Origin: Saccharopolyspora flava
GTDB taxonomy: Bacteria > Actinomycetota > Actinomycetes > Mycobacteriales > Pseudonocardiaceae
NCBI RefSeq assembly: GCF_900116135.1
Contig: NZ_FOZX01000011.1
Coordinates: 107,479-171,478, forward strand
Direction of reading: 5' to 3'
Length of the DNA stretch: 64,000 bases
In this document: positions 8,981-18,507 of the stretch, in pieces
How the letters are laid out: every line of letters starts with the position of its first letter
Numbering within the stretch: the first letter of the stretch is position 1
Notes under the pieces: generated by a model
The model's input: the letters and a program-made list of their open reading frames with translations, nothing else
Database searches by the model: none
What the model was told of the DNA's origin: nothing
Translations under genes and position numbers: made by a program

Positions 8981-9012
8981 GTGGGGGAAGTTTTCATGAA
9001 AACTTCCCCACC
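8981..9012. terminator. Bidirectional terminator between GH30 and P450 genes
   Basis: A long hairpin, GTGGGG(G)AAGTTTTC / GAAAACTTCCCCAC, with one bulged G and an AT loop. It lies between genes converging at 8976 (+) and 9030 (-). The A/T run inside the stem gives a U-rich end in either direction. Confidence 0.75.
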
Positions 9013-9029
9013 CACGGAACGACGGGAGG

Positions 9030-10265
9030 TCAGTGGTCTACGGCGACGACCATGCCTCGGAGTTCGTAGCCGCCGATGGCGTCGTTGAACGACACCCTCG
9101 GCGGGGTCTGGAGGCGGACGCCGGGGAGGGCGAACAGGCGGGTCAGGAAGACGTCGGTCTCCTGGATCGCGATGTTGTTGCCCGGGCAGCGGTGCGCGCC
9201 GTCGCTGAACGACAGGCCCGGGGCCGTGGCCTCGGTGAGCTCGCGGTGCGGGCAGACCTCCAGCGGCTTGTCGCCGAACGCGGCGGTGTCGGCGTTGGTG
9301 CTGGTCACGTCGATGTCGATGACCTCGCCCTCCGGCACCACGTGAGTCGCGCCGTCCTCGCCGGGCAGCTCCACCGGGGCCGTGGTGCGGCGGCGGAGGT
9401 TCGACACCACCGGCTCCAGGCGCAGGAACTCGTGCAGGATCGCCAGCCGCTCCGCTTCCTCGGCGTTGACGTAGCGCTCGCGCAGCGCGTCGTCGTCGAA
9501 CAGGTGCCAGGCCGCGAGGTTCACGAACTCACGCGTGGTCACCATGCCGGCGGCGGCGACCGTGATGCACTCGCCGAGGATCTCCGCCGACGAGCAGCCG
9601 TCGGCCAGCAGGTGCGAGATGAGGTCGTCCTGCGGCCGCTTGCGCCGGGCGCGCACCGCGGGCAGCACGTCGGCGAAGTAGATGCCGCCCCAGTTCACCG
9701 CCTGCCGCCACACCCAGTACAGGCCGTGCAGGCTGGTGAAACCCGGCTCGCCGAACTCCTCCGGGAAGAAGCGCTCCAGCCGCCCGGCCAGCCCCGGCTT
9801 GCTCTCGGTCAGCCCGATCACCGCGCACGCCACGCCGATCGCCAGCTCGAAGCTCAGCTCCGACAGCACCGCCGTGCCGTTGGCGGTGAGCTTGCCCAGC
9901 TGCTCGTCGGTGACCCGCTCCATGATCCCGCGGTAGGACTCGTCGACCTTGCGGGGAGTGAAGTACTTGGCCGTCTGCCTGCGGTGCTCCCGGTGCTCCG
10001 GCCCGTCCCGGTACAGCACGGGACGGCGGATCTTGGCAGGCATCTTCTCGACGGTCTCCACGCCGAGCCCGGCCTGGACCGTGTCGGTGCTGCGCAGGGC
10101 CGCGCGGGCGGCGGCGTGACCGCGAACCCGCCACACGCCGTCGGCGTCCCGGCTCACCGGGCATCCGCCGGTGTCCTGGCCGCGGTCGATCTTGCGCGCG
10201 TCGGTGCCGTCGTCGGTCGTCGACATGGTGGGGACCGGTCCTTTCCCAAAGCCGGTGAGGAACAT
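9030..10265 (-). CDS. Cytochrome P450
   Basis: A 411-aa soluble bacterial P450. The heme loop FSDGAHRCPGNNIA gives the thiolate Cys. The I-helix region (ECITVAAAGMVTTREF) has the shortened acid-alcohol motif of some actinobacterial P450s (no clear AGxDT). The ERLAILHEFLRLEP segment contains the K-helix ExxR equivalent (EFLR). The ATG at 10265 has GAGGAAAG seven bases ahead; an in-frame ATG at 10226 begins MSTTDDGTDAR. No ferredoxin or reductase gene is adjacent, so its redox partner and substrate are not predicted. It is divergent from the protein kinase gene. Confidence 0.93.
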   Translation of the reverse strand: MFLTGFGKGPVPTMSTTDDGTDARKIDRGQDTGGCPVSRDADGVWRVRGHAAARAALRSTDTVQAGLGVETVEKMPAKIRRPVLYRDGPEHREHRRQTAKYFTPRKVDESYRGIMERVTDEQLGKLTANGTAVLSELSFELAIGVACAVIGLTESKPGLAGRLERFFPEEFGEPGFTSLHGLYWVWRQAVNWGGIYFADVLPAVRARRKRPQDDLISHLLADGCSSAEILGECITVAAAGMVTTREFVNLAAWHLFDDDALRERYVNAEEAERLAILHEFLRLEPVVSNLRRRTTAPVELPGEDGATHVVPEGEVIDIDVTSTNADTAAFGDKPLEVCPHRELTEATAPGLSFSDGAHRCPGNNIAIQETDVFLTRLFALPGVRLQTPPRVSFNDAIGGYELRGMVVAVDH

Positions 10266-10434
10266 GATCTTTCCTCACCTTTGGTAGCAGGACGGTGACC
10301 GCCCGCGCACCGGAGGTCTTCGCTTCGTAGCGGAAACTTCACCGACCGCGGCATCCGTTGAGCGGAACCGCCGGTGGGCGTGCACTGCGCGCTGAGTAAC
10401 CCAATAGGATGACGGAAACGTCGGACGAGGAGCA

Positions 10435-11892
10435 GTGGTCGTGCAGTCGCAGTTCGGCCCGTACCGGGTGGAGGGCGTCATCGCCCGCGGGGGAATGGGC
10501 GAGATCCTGCGCGCCTACGACACCCGCCACGACCGCATCGTCGCGCTGAAGCTCCTGGCGCCGCACCTGGCGGCCGACCGGGAGTTCCGCGAGCGCTTCA
10601 AGCGCGAGGCCCACGCGGCCGGTCGCCTCAACGAACCGCACGTCATCCCGATCCACGGCTACGGCGAGATCGACGGCCGCCTCTACCTGGACATGCGGCT
10701 GGTCGAGGGCGAAGACCTCGGCGCCCGGCTCAACGCCCACGGGCCGATGCACCCCAACGACGTGGTGCACGTGATCGAGCAGGTCGCCGCGGCGCTGGAC
10801 GCCGCGCACGCGGCCCGCGTCGTGCACCGCGACGTCAAGCCCTCCAACGTGCTGCTCGGCGCCGGTGGCTTCGCCTACCTCGTGGACTTCGGCATCGCCG
10901 CCTCCATCCAGGACGCCACCAGCCGCACCTCGGGCAGCGTCACCATGGGCACCCTGGCCTACATGGCGCCGGAGCGCTTCGGCGACGCGCCCTCCGACCA
11001 CCGGGTCGACGTGTACTCGCTGGCCTGCGTGCTCTACCAGTGCCTCACCGGCGCCAAGCCCTACGGCGTGACCAGCACCGAAGCGCTCATCTACGCCCAC
11101 CTCAACCGCGAGCCCCCGAAGCCGTCGGAGGCGATGCCGGGCGTGCCGCCGGAGTTCGACCGCGTCGTGGCCACCGGCATGGCCAAGAACGCCGCCGACC
11201 GCTACCGCACCGCCGGTGAGCTCGCCGCCGCCGCGCGCCGCGCCCTGCGCACCACCGCGCCGCTGGCGGCCGGGGGAGCGGGCGGTTTCGAGACCGAGCG
11301 GCGCCGTTCCCGCTGGCCGATCGCGCTGGTGGCCATCGGCGCGGTGGCCGCGATCGCCGGAGTCGCCGCCGCCGCGGTCACGTTGAGACCCGAGCCCACC
11401 GACGGCCAGGCCACCCCGCTGCCGCGCCCCGCGCCCACCACCACTGTCGCCCCGGTGACCAGCGCACCCCCGCCGACCACCTCCGCTGCGCCGCCCACGA
11501 CCACCCCGGTGGCGACCCCGTCCTCGGTGCAGCCCGCACCGCCCCCGCCGGAGACCAGCGCGCCGACGACCTCGAAGGCGCCGTACTCGGCGAAGATCTG
11601 CAAGTCCATCAGCTACCAGGGCAAGTCCCGGGGCACCGGCTGCTTCGACGCCGACGGCGACTTCATCGCCGCCAAGGACACCAACAAGGACGGGTACTGG
11701 ATCAAGACCCGCTCCGAGACCGACTACCACCACACCGCCGAGTGCCGCGACACCAGCAGCGAGGGCGACTACATCAAGTGCCAGCTGCAGCTCAAGTCCG
11801 ACGGCTCGCTGCGGATCATGGTGGAGCTCTGGGACGGCCAGAAGAAGCTCGCCGACACCCCCTGGACCCGGTACACCCCGATCGGCAAGTGA
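10435..11892 (+). CDS. Membrane Ser/Thr protein kinase (PknB-like catalytic domain, non-PASTA sensor)
   Basis: A 485-aa protein. The kinase domain spans about 7-265: Gly loop ARGGMGEILRAYD, IVALKLLAPH with the ATP-binding Lys, VVHRDVKPSNVLL, VDFGIAAS and TLAYMAPERF. A single transmembrane helix follows at about 295-318 (WPIALVAIGAVAAIAGVAAA). Next comes a Pro/Thr-rich extracellular linker (about 320-380) and a roughly 100-residue C-terminal domain with four cysteines (KICKSISY, GTGCFDADGDF, HTAECRD, YIKCQLQL). This is not a PASTA domain; it may fold as a small disulfide-linked sensor. The GTG at 10435 follows GACGAGGAG; a second GTG at 10441 is possible. It ends one base before the stop of the opposing response regulator. 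Confidence 0.93.
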   Translation: MVVQSQFGPYRVEGVIARGGMGEILRAYDTRHDRIVALKLLAPHLAADREFRERFKREAHAAGRLNEPHVIPIHGYGEIDGRLYLDMRLVEGEDLGARLNAHGPMHPNDVVHVIEQVAAALDAAHAARVVHRDVKPSNVLLGAGGFAYLVDFGIAASIQDATSRTSGSVTMGTLAYMAPERFGDAPSDHRVDVYSLACVLYQCLTGAKPYGVTSTEALIYAHLNREPPKPSEAMPGVPPEFDRVVATGMAKNAADRYRTAGELAAAARRALRTTAPLAAGGAGGFETERRRSRWPIALVAIGAVAAIAGVAAAAVTLRPEPTDGQATPLPRPAPTTTVAPVTSAPPPTTSAAPPTTTPVATPSSVQPAPPPPETSAPTTSKAPYSAKICKSISYQGKSRGTGCFDADGDFIAAKDTNKDGYWIKTRSETDYHHTAECRDTSSEGDYIKCQLQLKSDGSLRIMVELWDGQKKLADTPWTRYTPIGK

Positions 11893-11893
11893 G

Positions 11894-12547
11894 TCAGTCC
11901 GCCAGTCCCGACTGGTAGGCGAAGACCACCAGCTGCGCCCGGTCCCGCGCTCCCAGCTTGACCATCGCGCGGCTGACGTGGGTGCGCGCGGTGGCCGGGC
12001 TGACGACCAGGCGTTGCGCGATCTCCTCGTTGCTCAGCCCCTCGGCCACCAGCGCCAGCACCTCCCGCTCCCGGTCGGTGAGGGTGTGCAGCTGCGGGTG
12101 CGGTTCGCGGGAGCGCGGCGCGAGGGTCACGAACTCGCGCACCAGCTTGCGGGTGGCCGACGGCGCCAGCAGCGCCTCGCCCCCGGCGACCAGCCGGATC
12201 GCCCGCAGCAGCTCCACCGGGGTGGTGTCCTTGAGCAGGAACCCGCTGGCGCCCGCCCGCAGCGCGCTGAAGACGTACTCGTCGATCTCGAAGGTCGTCA
12301 GCACGATCACCCTGGTACCGGCCAGGTCCGGGTCCGCGGTGATCCGCCGGGTCGCCTCCAGACCGTCCACACCGGACATCCGGATGTCCATCAGCACCAC
12401 GTCGGGCCGGGTTTCGCGCGCTCGCGCCACGGCTTCGAGCCCGTCGGCGGCCTCCCCGGCGCAGCGCAGGTCGTCCTCGGAGTCGAGCAGCGTGCGCAGA
12501 CCGATGCGCACCAGGTCCTGGTCGTCGACGATGAGCACGCTGATCAC
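11894..12547 (-). CDS. NarL/LuxR-type response regulator
   Basis: A 217-aa protein. The receiver domain (residues 1-120) has ISVLIVDDQDLV for the acidic pocket, PDVVLMDIRMSG with the phospho-acceptor Asp, VIVLTTF and LKDTTP with the conserved Lys. The C-terminal LuxR HTH has LTDREREVLALVAEGLSNEEIA and ATARTHVSRAMVKLGARDR. The GTG start (12545-12547) overlaps the stop of the histidine kinase gene (GTGA), so the pair is coupled. The signal and targets are not evident from the neighbourhood. Confidence 0.95.
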   Translation of the reverse strand: MISVLIVDDQDLVRIGLRTLLDSEDDLRCAGEAADGLEAVARARETRPDVVLMDIRMSGVDGLEATRRITADPDLAGTRVIVLTTFEIDEYVFSALRAGASGFLLKDTTPVELLRAIRLVAGGEALLAPSATRKLVREFVTLAPRSREPHPQLHTLTDREREVLALVAEGLSNEEIAQRLVVSPATARTHVSRAMVKLGARDRAQLVVFAYQSGLAD

Positions 12548-13647
12548 GGGCGGTCTCCGATCGGCAGGCGGGCGCGCACCCGGAACCGTCCGCCGGACGC
12601 CCCCGCGTCGAACTCGCCGCCAAGCGCCTCCACGCGGCGGCGCATCCCCGGGATGCCGAGACCGTCGCCGCCGGGGCCGGCGGGGGAGGGGTTGGTGACC
12701 TCGATGCGGACCTCCTCGGGGGCGTAGTCGACGGTGACCTCCGCGCGCTGCTCGGGACCGTGCCGCAGCACGTTGGTCAGCGACTCCTGCAGCACCCGGT
12801 AGCCGGTGAGGTCGACGGCCCTGGGCAGCTCGGGACGCTCGCCGCGCACCCGCAGCGCCACGTCCACACCGGCCTCCCGGGTGCGGTGGACGAGGTCGTG
12901 CACCCGCTCCAGGCCCGGTTCGGGTCCGCGCCCGGTACCGGTGCGGACCATCGCGAGCGTGGAGCGCAGCTCGTCGAGGGCGTCGCTGCTGGTGCGGCTG
13001 ATCGCGTCGAGCGCGATCTCGGCCTGCTCCGGCTTCTTCGGCAGCACGTGCAGCGCCACGTCGGCCTGCATCTTGATCGCCGCGAGCCCGTGCCCGACGA
13101 CGTCGTGCACCTCCTGGGCGATGCGCAACCGCTCGTCGTCGACGCGCTGCCGCAGCGCCTCGGCCCGGTGCCGCGCCACCGCCTCGGTCTGGGTGCGCAC
13201 CACCAGCCCCGCGGCGAACGGGACCACCACCCACGCGGCCGCCGGGAGCAGTCCCGGCCAGCCGGGTCCGGTGATCAGCGTCTGCGCCCACACGAGCACG
13301 ACGACGGCGCCTGCGGCGATCCCGGCGGTGCGCGGCGGCCGGTGCCGCGCCGCCGTGTACACCGCCACCAGCAGCGCGAACAGGATCGGCCCGTACCGGA
13401 AGCCGCTGACCAGGTAGCCGGTGACGGCCGCGGCCACGACCCCGAGCACCACCAGCGGCACCCGCCGCCGCCACGCCAGCGCCACCCCGGCGACCAGCAC
13501 GAAGGCGACGGCCAGGCCGTCGACGCCGTGCATCCCGCGCATCCCGTGGCCGGACCAGCGGTTCGCGGCGACCGTGCCGATCACGCCGACCGCGGTCACC
13601 AGCACGGCCAGCCCCACATCGCCGACCCGAGGACGCACCGAACCCAT
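12544..13647 (-). CDS. NarL-family sensor histidine kinase
   Basis: About 367 aa. Four to five hydrophobic helices lie in the first 150 residues (VGDVGLAVLVTAVGVIGTVA, VDGLAVAFVLVAGVALAW, LFALLVAVYTAARH). A HisKA_3 dimerisation domain follows, with LRIAQEVHDVVGHGLAA carrying the phospho-His. The HATPase domain ends with GGDGLGIPGMRRRVEALGG. The start at 13647 (MGSVRPRVGD) was chosen because it falls just before the first membrane helix; a longer frame to 13857 has no membrane or domain content in its extra part. It is the cognate sensor of the regulator that follows. The small loops between helices suggest sensing within the membrane. Confidence 0.92.
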   Translation of the reverse strand: MGSVRPRVGDVGLAVLVTAVGVIGTVAANRWSGHGMRGMHGVDGLAVAFVLVAGVALAWRRRVPLVVLGVVAAAVTGYLVSGFRYGPILFALLVAVYTAARHRPPRTAGIAAGAVVVLVWAQTLITGPGWPGLLPAAAWVVVPFAAGLVVRTQTEAVARHRAEALRQRVDDERLRIAQEVHDVVGHGLAAIKMQADVALHVLPKKPEQAEIALDAISRTSSDALDELRSTLAMVRTGTGRGPEPGLERVHDLVHRTREAGVDVALRVRGERPELPRAVDLTGYRVLQESLTNVLRHGPEQRAEVTVDYAPEEVRIEVTNPSPAGPGGDGLGIPGMRRRVEALGGEFDAGASGGRFRVRARLPIGDRP

Positions 13648-13869
13648 GCCCACCAGTCTCGCCCACGAACCGCGCGCCGACGTCCCCTCGTCACCGACAT
13701 CGCGGCTACGCACCCCGACGTAGACATCAACAACCTTGGTGGGTTCAGTGTCGAGTGAAATCAATCCGGCGTCACCGAACGGCGGGGCCACCGATCGGCG
13801 GAGTCGCCGGGACGTTCGGATCGGCATGATCGCCTCGCGTCTTCGGAGCGGCCTCAACGGGGAGGACTC

Positions 13870-14874
13870 ATGTTCGGGAGAGTTGTCAGCGTCGTCGTCG
13901 GACTGGTGCTGGTGGTCTCGGGGTGTTCGGCCGAGCGCGAGTGGGGCGGCAACGCCTCGCCCGGCGGCGGCCCCGCCAAGATCGGCCTGATCACCAAGAC
14001 CGACACCAACCCGTACTTCGTGGGCCTGCGAGCCGACGCCGAAGCGGCCGCCGCCGACCGCGGCGCCCAGCTCATCGCGCTGGCAGGGCAGTTCGACGGG
14101 GACAACGACGGCCAGGTCCGCGCCATCGAGAACCTCATCCAGCAGGGCGTGAGCACGATCCTCATCACGCCGAACTCCTCGACCGGCGTCATCGACGCCC
14201 TCGCCCGCGCCCGGCAGGCCGGCGTCCTGGTGATCGCCCTCGACACCGCCACCGAACCCGCCGAGGCCGCCGACGCCACCATCGCCACCGACAACCGCGA
14301 AGCCGGACGCCTGCAGGGCGCCTACGCCAAGGCCGCCCTCGGCGACCGCCCGCCGAAGGTCCTCATGATCGACGGCACCGCCGGATCATCGGTGAGCAGC
14401 ATGCGCCACGAGGGGTTCCTCGCGGGCATGGGCCTGGCCGAGGGAGCCCCGGAGGTGCGCGGCACGACCAACGCCAACGGCGACCAGAACCTCGCCCAGC
14501 AGGGCGCCGAGAACCTGCTCGCCCGCAGCAGCGACATCAACGCCGTCTACACCATGAACGAGCCGACCGCCCGCGGCGTGCACGCGGCGCTGCAATCGCG
14601 CGGACTGGCCGAGCAGGTCGTGATGGCCTCGATCGACGGCGGCTGCGAAGGCGTCGCCGCGGTCAAGTCCGGTCAGCTGCGCGCCACCGTCATGCAGTTC
14701 CCCGACAAGATGGCGCAGCAGGGCGTCGACGCCGCCGTCGAGCACGCGCGCACCGGCGCCAAACCCGCCGGGTTCCACGACACCGGCTCGGTGGTGATCA
14801 CCGACCAGCCGATGCCCGGCATCCCCAGCCAGACCGTCGCCTGGGGCGAGCAGCACTGCTGGGGTGAGCGGTGA
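13870..14874 (+). CDS. Sugar ABC transporter substrate-binding lipoprotein
   Basis: A 334-aa lipoprotein: hydrophobic N-terminus and lipobox LVVSGC with the acylated Cys at about 19. It has the ribose-type periplasmic binding fold (Peripla_BP_4). Landmarks are KIGLITKTDTNPYFVGLR, IENLIQQGVSTILITPN, VLVIALDTAT and VVMASIDGGCEG. It is first in a coupled three-gene set with a permease and an ATPase that resemble the fructose/ribose family (Frc/Rbs). The GTGA overlap with the permease is at 14871-14874. The transported sugar is not determined by sequence. The start at 13870 follows a GGGGAGGACTC ribosome site. Confidence 0.92.
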   Translation: MFGRVVSVVVGLVLVVSGCSAEREWGGNASPGGGPAKIGLITKTDTNPYFVGLRADAEAAAADRGAQLIALAGQFDGDNDGQVRAIENLIQQGVSTILITPNSSTGVIDALARARQAGVLVIALDTATEPAEAADATIATDNREAGRLQGAYAKAALGDRPPKVLMIDGTAGSSVSSMRHEGFLAGMGLAEGAPEVRGTTNANGDQNLAQQGAENLLARSSDINAVYTMNEPTARGVHAALQSRGLAEQVVMASIDGGCEGVAAVKSGQLRATVMQFPDKMAQQGVDAAVEHARTGAKPAGFHDTGSVVITDQPMPGIPSQTVAWGEQHCWGER

Positions 14875-15848
14875 CCGCTGCCGTCGAGGAGCGCTTCAGC
14901 GCACGCGAGTTCCTGCTGCGCGCACCGGCCGTCGGCCCCGCGCTGGCGCTGCTGCTGGCCATCGCGGTGTTCTCGCTGACCACCGACACGTTCCTCGACC
15001 CCGACAACCTGTCGCTGGTGGTCCAGCAGTCGCTGGTGATCGGCACCCTCGCGCTGGGGCAGACGCTGATCATCCTCACCGGCGGCATCGACCTGGCCAA
15101 CGCCTCCGCCGCCGTGGTGGCCACGCTGGTGATGGCGCTGCTCGTGCTCGCCGGGACCCCGGGCTGGCTCGCGCTGGTCGCGGGCGTGGTCACCACCGCG
15201 CTGATCGGGCTGGTGATCGGCGGGCTGGTCACCCAGATCCGGCTGCCCCCGTTCATCGTCACGCTCGGCATGCTCACGATGCTCACCGCCATCGCCAAGC
15301 TGCTCGCCGGCGGCGAGGCGGTGCCCACCGGCGACGACCTGCTGACCTGGCTGGGCACCCGCCGCTACCTGTTCGGCGGCATCGAGATCACCTACGGCAT
15401 GACGCTGTGCCTGTTGATGTACCTGGTGGTCTGGTACGCGCTGACCCGCACCGCCTGGGGCAGGCACGTCTACGCCGTCGGCAACGCCCCGGAGGCCGCG
15501 CGGCTGTCGGGCATCAAGGTCAACCGCACGCTGCTGTCGGTCTACCTCACCGCCGGGGTGATCTTCGGGATCACCGCCTGGCAGGCGCTCGGCCGGGTCC
15601 CCAACGCCGACCCGAACGCTTACCAGCTGGGCAACCTCGACTCGATCACCGCGGTCGTGCTCGGCGGAACGAGCCTGTTCGGCGGGCGCGGGTCGGTGCT
15701 GGGGACGCTGATGGGCGCGCTGATCGTGGCGGTGCTGCGCTCCGGGCTCACCCAGCTCGGCGTCGACGCGCTCTACCAGGACGTGGCCACCGGCGCGCTG
15801 GTGATCGCCGCGGTGGTCTTCGACCGGCTGGCCAGGAGGCAACGATGA
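14871..15848 (+). CDS. Sugar ABC transporter permease (RbsC/FrcC type)
   Basis: A 325-aa integral membrane protein with about eight to ten helices. The BPD_transp_2 signature region is GTLALGQTLIILTGGIDL, followed by LPPFIVTLGMLTMLT. The coupling segment is VYAVGNAPEAARLSGIKVNR, and the late conserved stretch VVLGGTSLFGGRGSVLGTL is typical of RbsC-like permeases. The GTG start overlaps the binding-protein stop, and the permease stop overlaps the ATPase start (ATGA at 15845). One permease gene implies a homodimeric channel. Confidence 0.93.
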   Translation: MTAAVEERFSAREFLLRAPAVGPALALLLAIAVFSLTTDTFLDPDNLSLVVQQSLVIGTLALGQTLIILTGGIDLANASAAVVATLVMALLVLAGTPGWLALVAGVVTTALIGLVIGGLVTQIRLPPFIVTLGMLTMLTAIAKLLAGGEAVPTGDDLLTWLGTRRYLFGGIEITYGMTLCLLMYLVVWYALTRTAWGRHVYAVGNAPEAARLSGIKVNRTLLSVYLTAGVIFGITAWQALGRVPNADPNAYQLGNLDSITAVVLGGTSLFGGRGSVLGTLMGALIVAVLRSGLTQLGVDALYQDVATGALVIAAVVFDRLARRQR

Positions 15849-16603
15849 GCACACCGACCCTGTCGGCCGCGGGCCTGCGCAAGCACTACGGGCGGGTCAC
15901 CGCCATCGACGACGCCGACTTCGAGGTCCTGCCCGGCGAGGTGCTGGCCGTGGTCGGTGACAACGGCGCGGGCAAGACCAGCCTGATCAAGGCGCTGTCC
16001 GGGGCGCTGATCCCCGATGCCGGGGAGATCCGGGTGGACGGCGAACCGGTCCGCTTCCGCGGCCCGCTGGACGCGCGGCGCTGCGGGATCGAGACGGTCT
16101 ACCAGGACCTGGCGCTGGCTCCGGCGCAGGACATCGCGACCAACATGTTCCTGGGCCGCGAACCGCGCAGGCCCGGTGTGCTGGGCGGGGTGCTGCGCGC
16201 GGTCGACCGGGCGCGGATGCGGGAGCAGGCGCAGCAGGTGCTCGACGAGCTGGGCATCAAGATCAAGTCGATCACCCAGCCGGTGGAGACGCTCTCCGGC
16301 GGTCAGCGCCAGGGCGTCGCGGTGGCCCGCGCGGCGGCGTTCGGCAGCAAGGCCGTGATCATGGACGAACCGACGGCGGCGCTGGGCGTGGCCGAGGCGA
16401 GCAAGGTCCTCGAACTCATCGACCGGATCCGGGAGCGAGGTCTTCCGGTCGTGCTGATCAGCCACAACATGCCGCAGGTCTTCGACATCGCCGACCGGAT
16501 CCACGTGCACCGGCTCGGCAGGCGCGTCGGGCTGGTGTCACCGCGCACCCACGACATGAACGAGGTCGTCGGGCTGATCACCGGAGCGAAGGAGGCAGCC
16601 TAG
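15845..16603 (+). CDS. Sugar ABC transporter ATPase (FrcA-like, single domain)
   Basis: A 252-aa ATPase with one nucleotide-binding domain, unlike the fused RbsA type. Walker A is VVGDNGAGKTSLIKALSG, the Q loop is VYQDLALAP, the signature is ETLSGGQRQGVAVARAA, Walker B is AVIMDEPTAALGV and the switch is VLISHNMPQVFDIADRI. The ending (HVHRLGRRVGLVSPRTHDM) closely recalls FrcA of the fructose ABC transporter. It is the last gene of the three-gene transporter operon. The remote position of the xylose genes (57-61 kb) means a xylose role cannot be assumed. Confidence 0.93.
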   Translation: MSTPTLSAAGLRKHYGRVTAIDDADFEVLPGEVLAVVGDNGAGKTSLIKALSGALIPDAGEIRVDGEPVRFRGPLDARRCGIETVYQDLALAPAQDIATNMFLGREPRRPGVLGGVLRAVDRARMREQAQQVLDELGIKIKSITQPVETLSGGQRQGVAVARAAAFGSKAVIMDEPTAALGVAEASKVLELIDRIRERGLPVVLISHNMPQVFDIADRIHVHRLGRRVGLVSPRTHDMNEVVGLITGAKEAA

Positions 16604-16649
16604 GACGGCGGGCGAGGACGCGGGCGCGCGGCCTCGACGGTTCGACCCG

Positions 16650-16847
16650 TCAACTGTCGACGATCGAGTGGTACTCCGTCAGCTGCGCGACGTAGCCGTC
16701 GATCTGCTCGTCGAGCTCGGCGAGCCGCTCGCGCAGCCGCTCGGCCTGCCGCGTCGAGGCGCCGGGGAGCTGCGCCGCGAGGTGCCCGTACTCGGCCAGC
16801 ACCGCGGGGAGGTTGCTGGTGTCCTGCTGCCTGGGGATTCGCTCCAT
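16650..16847 (-). CDS. 65-aa coiled-coil hypothetical protein
   Basis: A small protein reading ERIPRQQDTSNLPAVLAEYG at the start, then a heptad-rich helix (RQAERLRERLAELDEQIDGY) and a short tail ending HSIVDS. The ATG at 16847 has no strong ribosome site, but the composition (charged, helical, no rare residues) is protein-like. It is convergent with the ABC transporter and divergent from the dipeptidase gene. I do not recognise a family. Confidence 0.55.
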   Translation of the reverse strand: MERIPRQQDTSNLPAVLAEYGHLAAQLPGASTRQAERLRERLAELDEQIDGYVAQLTEYHSIVDS

Positions 16848-16986
16848 ATGCCGATGGTGCGGCCGAACGCCCGATTCGTCGATTCGATCTACGGCGTGGC
16901 TTCGCTCCCTGGTCGGGTGATCTCGAGCGGATATGCTCAGCGGGAACGACCGACCGGGTGAATCGGAACCGGAAAAAGGGAGTGCG

Positions 16987-18180
16987 ATGAGCGACGTGGA
17001 CGTGATGGCCCGGGCGCGGAACCTGCTCGAGGCCACGCCGGTGCTCGACGGCCACAACGACCTGCCGTGGGCGCTGCGCGAGCAGGTCCGCTACGACCTC
17101 GACCAGCGCGACATCGCCACCGACCAGACCGGCAGGCTGCACACCGACCTCGCCCGGCTGGAGGCCGGTGGCGTCGGCGGCCAGTTCTGGTCGGTGTACG
17201 TGCCGACCTCGTTGCAGGGCGACGCCGCGGTGAGCGCGACGCTGGAGCAGATCGACTGCGTCAAGGCCCTCGCGGCCCGCTACCCGCACCGGCTGCGGCT
17301 GGCCGGCACCGCCGACGAGGTCGAGGCCGCCCGCGCCGACGGCAAGCTCGCGTCGCTGATGGGCGCCGAGGGCGGGCACTCCATCAACTGCTCGCTGGCG
17401 ACCTTGCGCGCGCTCTACGACCTCGGCGTGCGCTACCTGACGCTGACCCACAACGACAACACCCCGTGGGCCGACTCGGCCACCGACGAGCCCGCCGCTG
17501 ACGGCCTGACCCGCTTCGGCGAGGAGGTCGTCCGCGAGATGAACCGGATGGGCATGCTCGTCGACCTCTCGCACGTCGCCGCCGACACCATGCGCGACGC
17601 GCTGCGCGTCAGCCGTGCCCCGGTGCTGTTCTCGCACTCCTCCTCCCGCGCGGTGTGCTCGCACCCGCGCAACATCCCCGACGACGTGCTCGCCCAGCTG
17701 CCCGGCAACGGCGGCGTGGCGATGGCGACGTTCGTGAGCAAATTCGTGCTGCAGGAGTCGGTGGACTGGACGGCCGCGGCGCAGCGGGAACTGGTCGCCC
17801 AGGGCTTCGACGCGCTCGACAGCAGCGAGGGGGCCAAGGAGGTGCTGCGCAAGTTCGAGGAGGCGAACCCGCAGCCGACCGCCACCGCCAAGACGGTGGC
17901 CGATCACCTCGACCACATGCGGGAGGTCGCCGGGATCGACCACATCGGCGTCGGCGGCGACTACGACGGCACGATGTTCCTGCCGGAGGACCTCGACGAC
18001 GTCTCCGGCTACCCCAACCTCATCGCCGAGCTGCTCGACCGCGGCTGGTCGGAGACCGATCTGGGCAAGTTGACCTGGCACAACGCCGTGCGCGTGCTGC
18101 GCGACGCCGAGCGGGTGGCCGCGGACCTGCAGCGCACCGAGTCGCCCTCGATCGCCACCATCGACCAGCTCGACGGCTGA
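16987..18180 (+). CDS. Membrane dipeptidase (renal dipeptidase family, peptidase M19)
   Basis: A 397-aa zinc peptidase with a (beta/alpha)8 amidohydrolase fold. Metal ligands and landmarks: [14 protein letters not shown] (HxD); [11 protein letters not shown] with the bridging Glu; [33 protein letters not shown]; and [10 protein letters not shown]. Family members cut dipeptides, often with a C-terminal D-residue, and some act in catabolism or resistance. No signal peptide is present, so it is cytoplasmic. The ATG at 16987 lies behind AAAAAGGGAG. It is a single gene, ended by the hairpin at 18217. Confidence 0.93.
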   Translation: MSDVDVMARARNLLEATPVLDGHNDLPWALREQVRYDLDQRDIATDQTGRLHTDLARLEAGGVGGQFWSVYVPTSLQGDAAVSATLEQIDCVKALAARYPHRLRLAGTADEVEAARADGKLASLMGAEGGHSINCSLATLRALYDLGVRYLTLTHNDNTPWADSATDEPAADGLTRFGEEVVREMNRMGMLVDLSHVAADTMRDALRVSRAPVLFSHSSSRAVCSHPRNIPDDVLAQLPGNGGVAMATFVSKFVLQESVDWTAAAQRELVAQGFDALDSSEGAKEVLRKFEEANPQPTATAKTVADHLDHMREVAGIDHIGVGGDYDGTMFLPEDLDDVSGYPNLIAELLDRGWSETDLGKLTWHNAVRVLRDAERVAADLQRTESPSIATIDQLDG

Positions 18181-18216
18181 TCCCGGCGGGGCCGCGCGCC
18201 CGGATCAGCACACCTT

Positions 18217-18252
18217 CGATGCGCCGTCCCGGTGATCCGGGGCGGCGCATCG
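18217..18252 (+). terminator. Terminator after dipeptidase gene
   Basis: CGATGCGCCG / CGGCGCATCG with an inner CCCGG/CCGGG extension, then TCGTCTTCTCC. The rest of the gap to 18507 should hold the hopanoid operon promoter, but I could not settle on -35 and -10 boxes; it shows no gene. Confidence 0.7.
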
Positions 18253-18507
18253 TCGTCTTCTCCGTCGCAGTCGGTAGTCGGCTGGTCCAAAGTGATCAGG
18301 TCGTGCCACTCGATCCGGCCACCTGCTGGCGAGTCGGCGCGAAGCACGTCCCCGGGATGTCCAATATGGAACCGGGGAGAAGGTGCTTGCTCGAACACCG
18401 GCGCGAATCACCTTGATTCACGGGGTTCCTCGTTCGCCCTGCGCTGCCGCAGGGGCGCTCATACGATGCCGGTTGCGCCTCCTGGCCAGTGGATAGGAGG
18501 AGGACCG

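Noticed and set aside
13870..16603. Naming the ABC transporter as xylose- or fructose-specific
   Set aside because: The ATPase resembles FrcA, but binding-protein specificity cannot be read from sequence, and no kinase or isomerase gene is linked.
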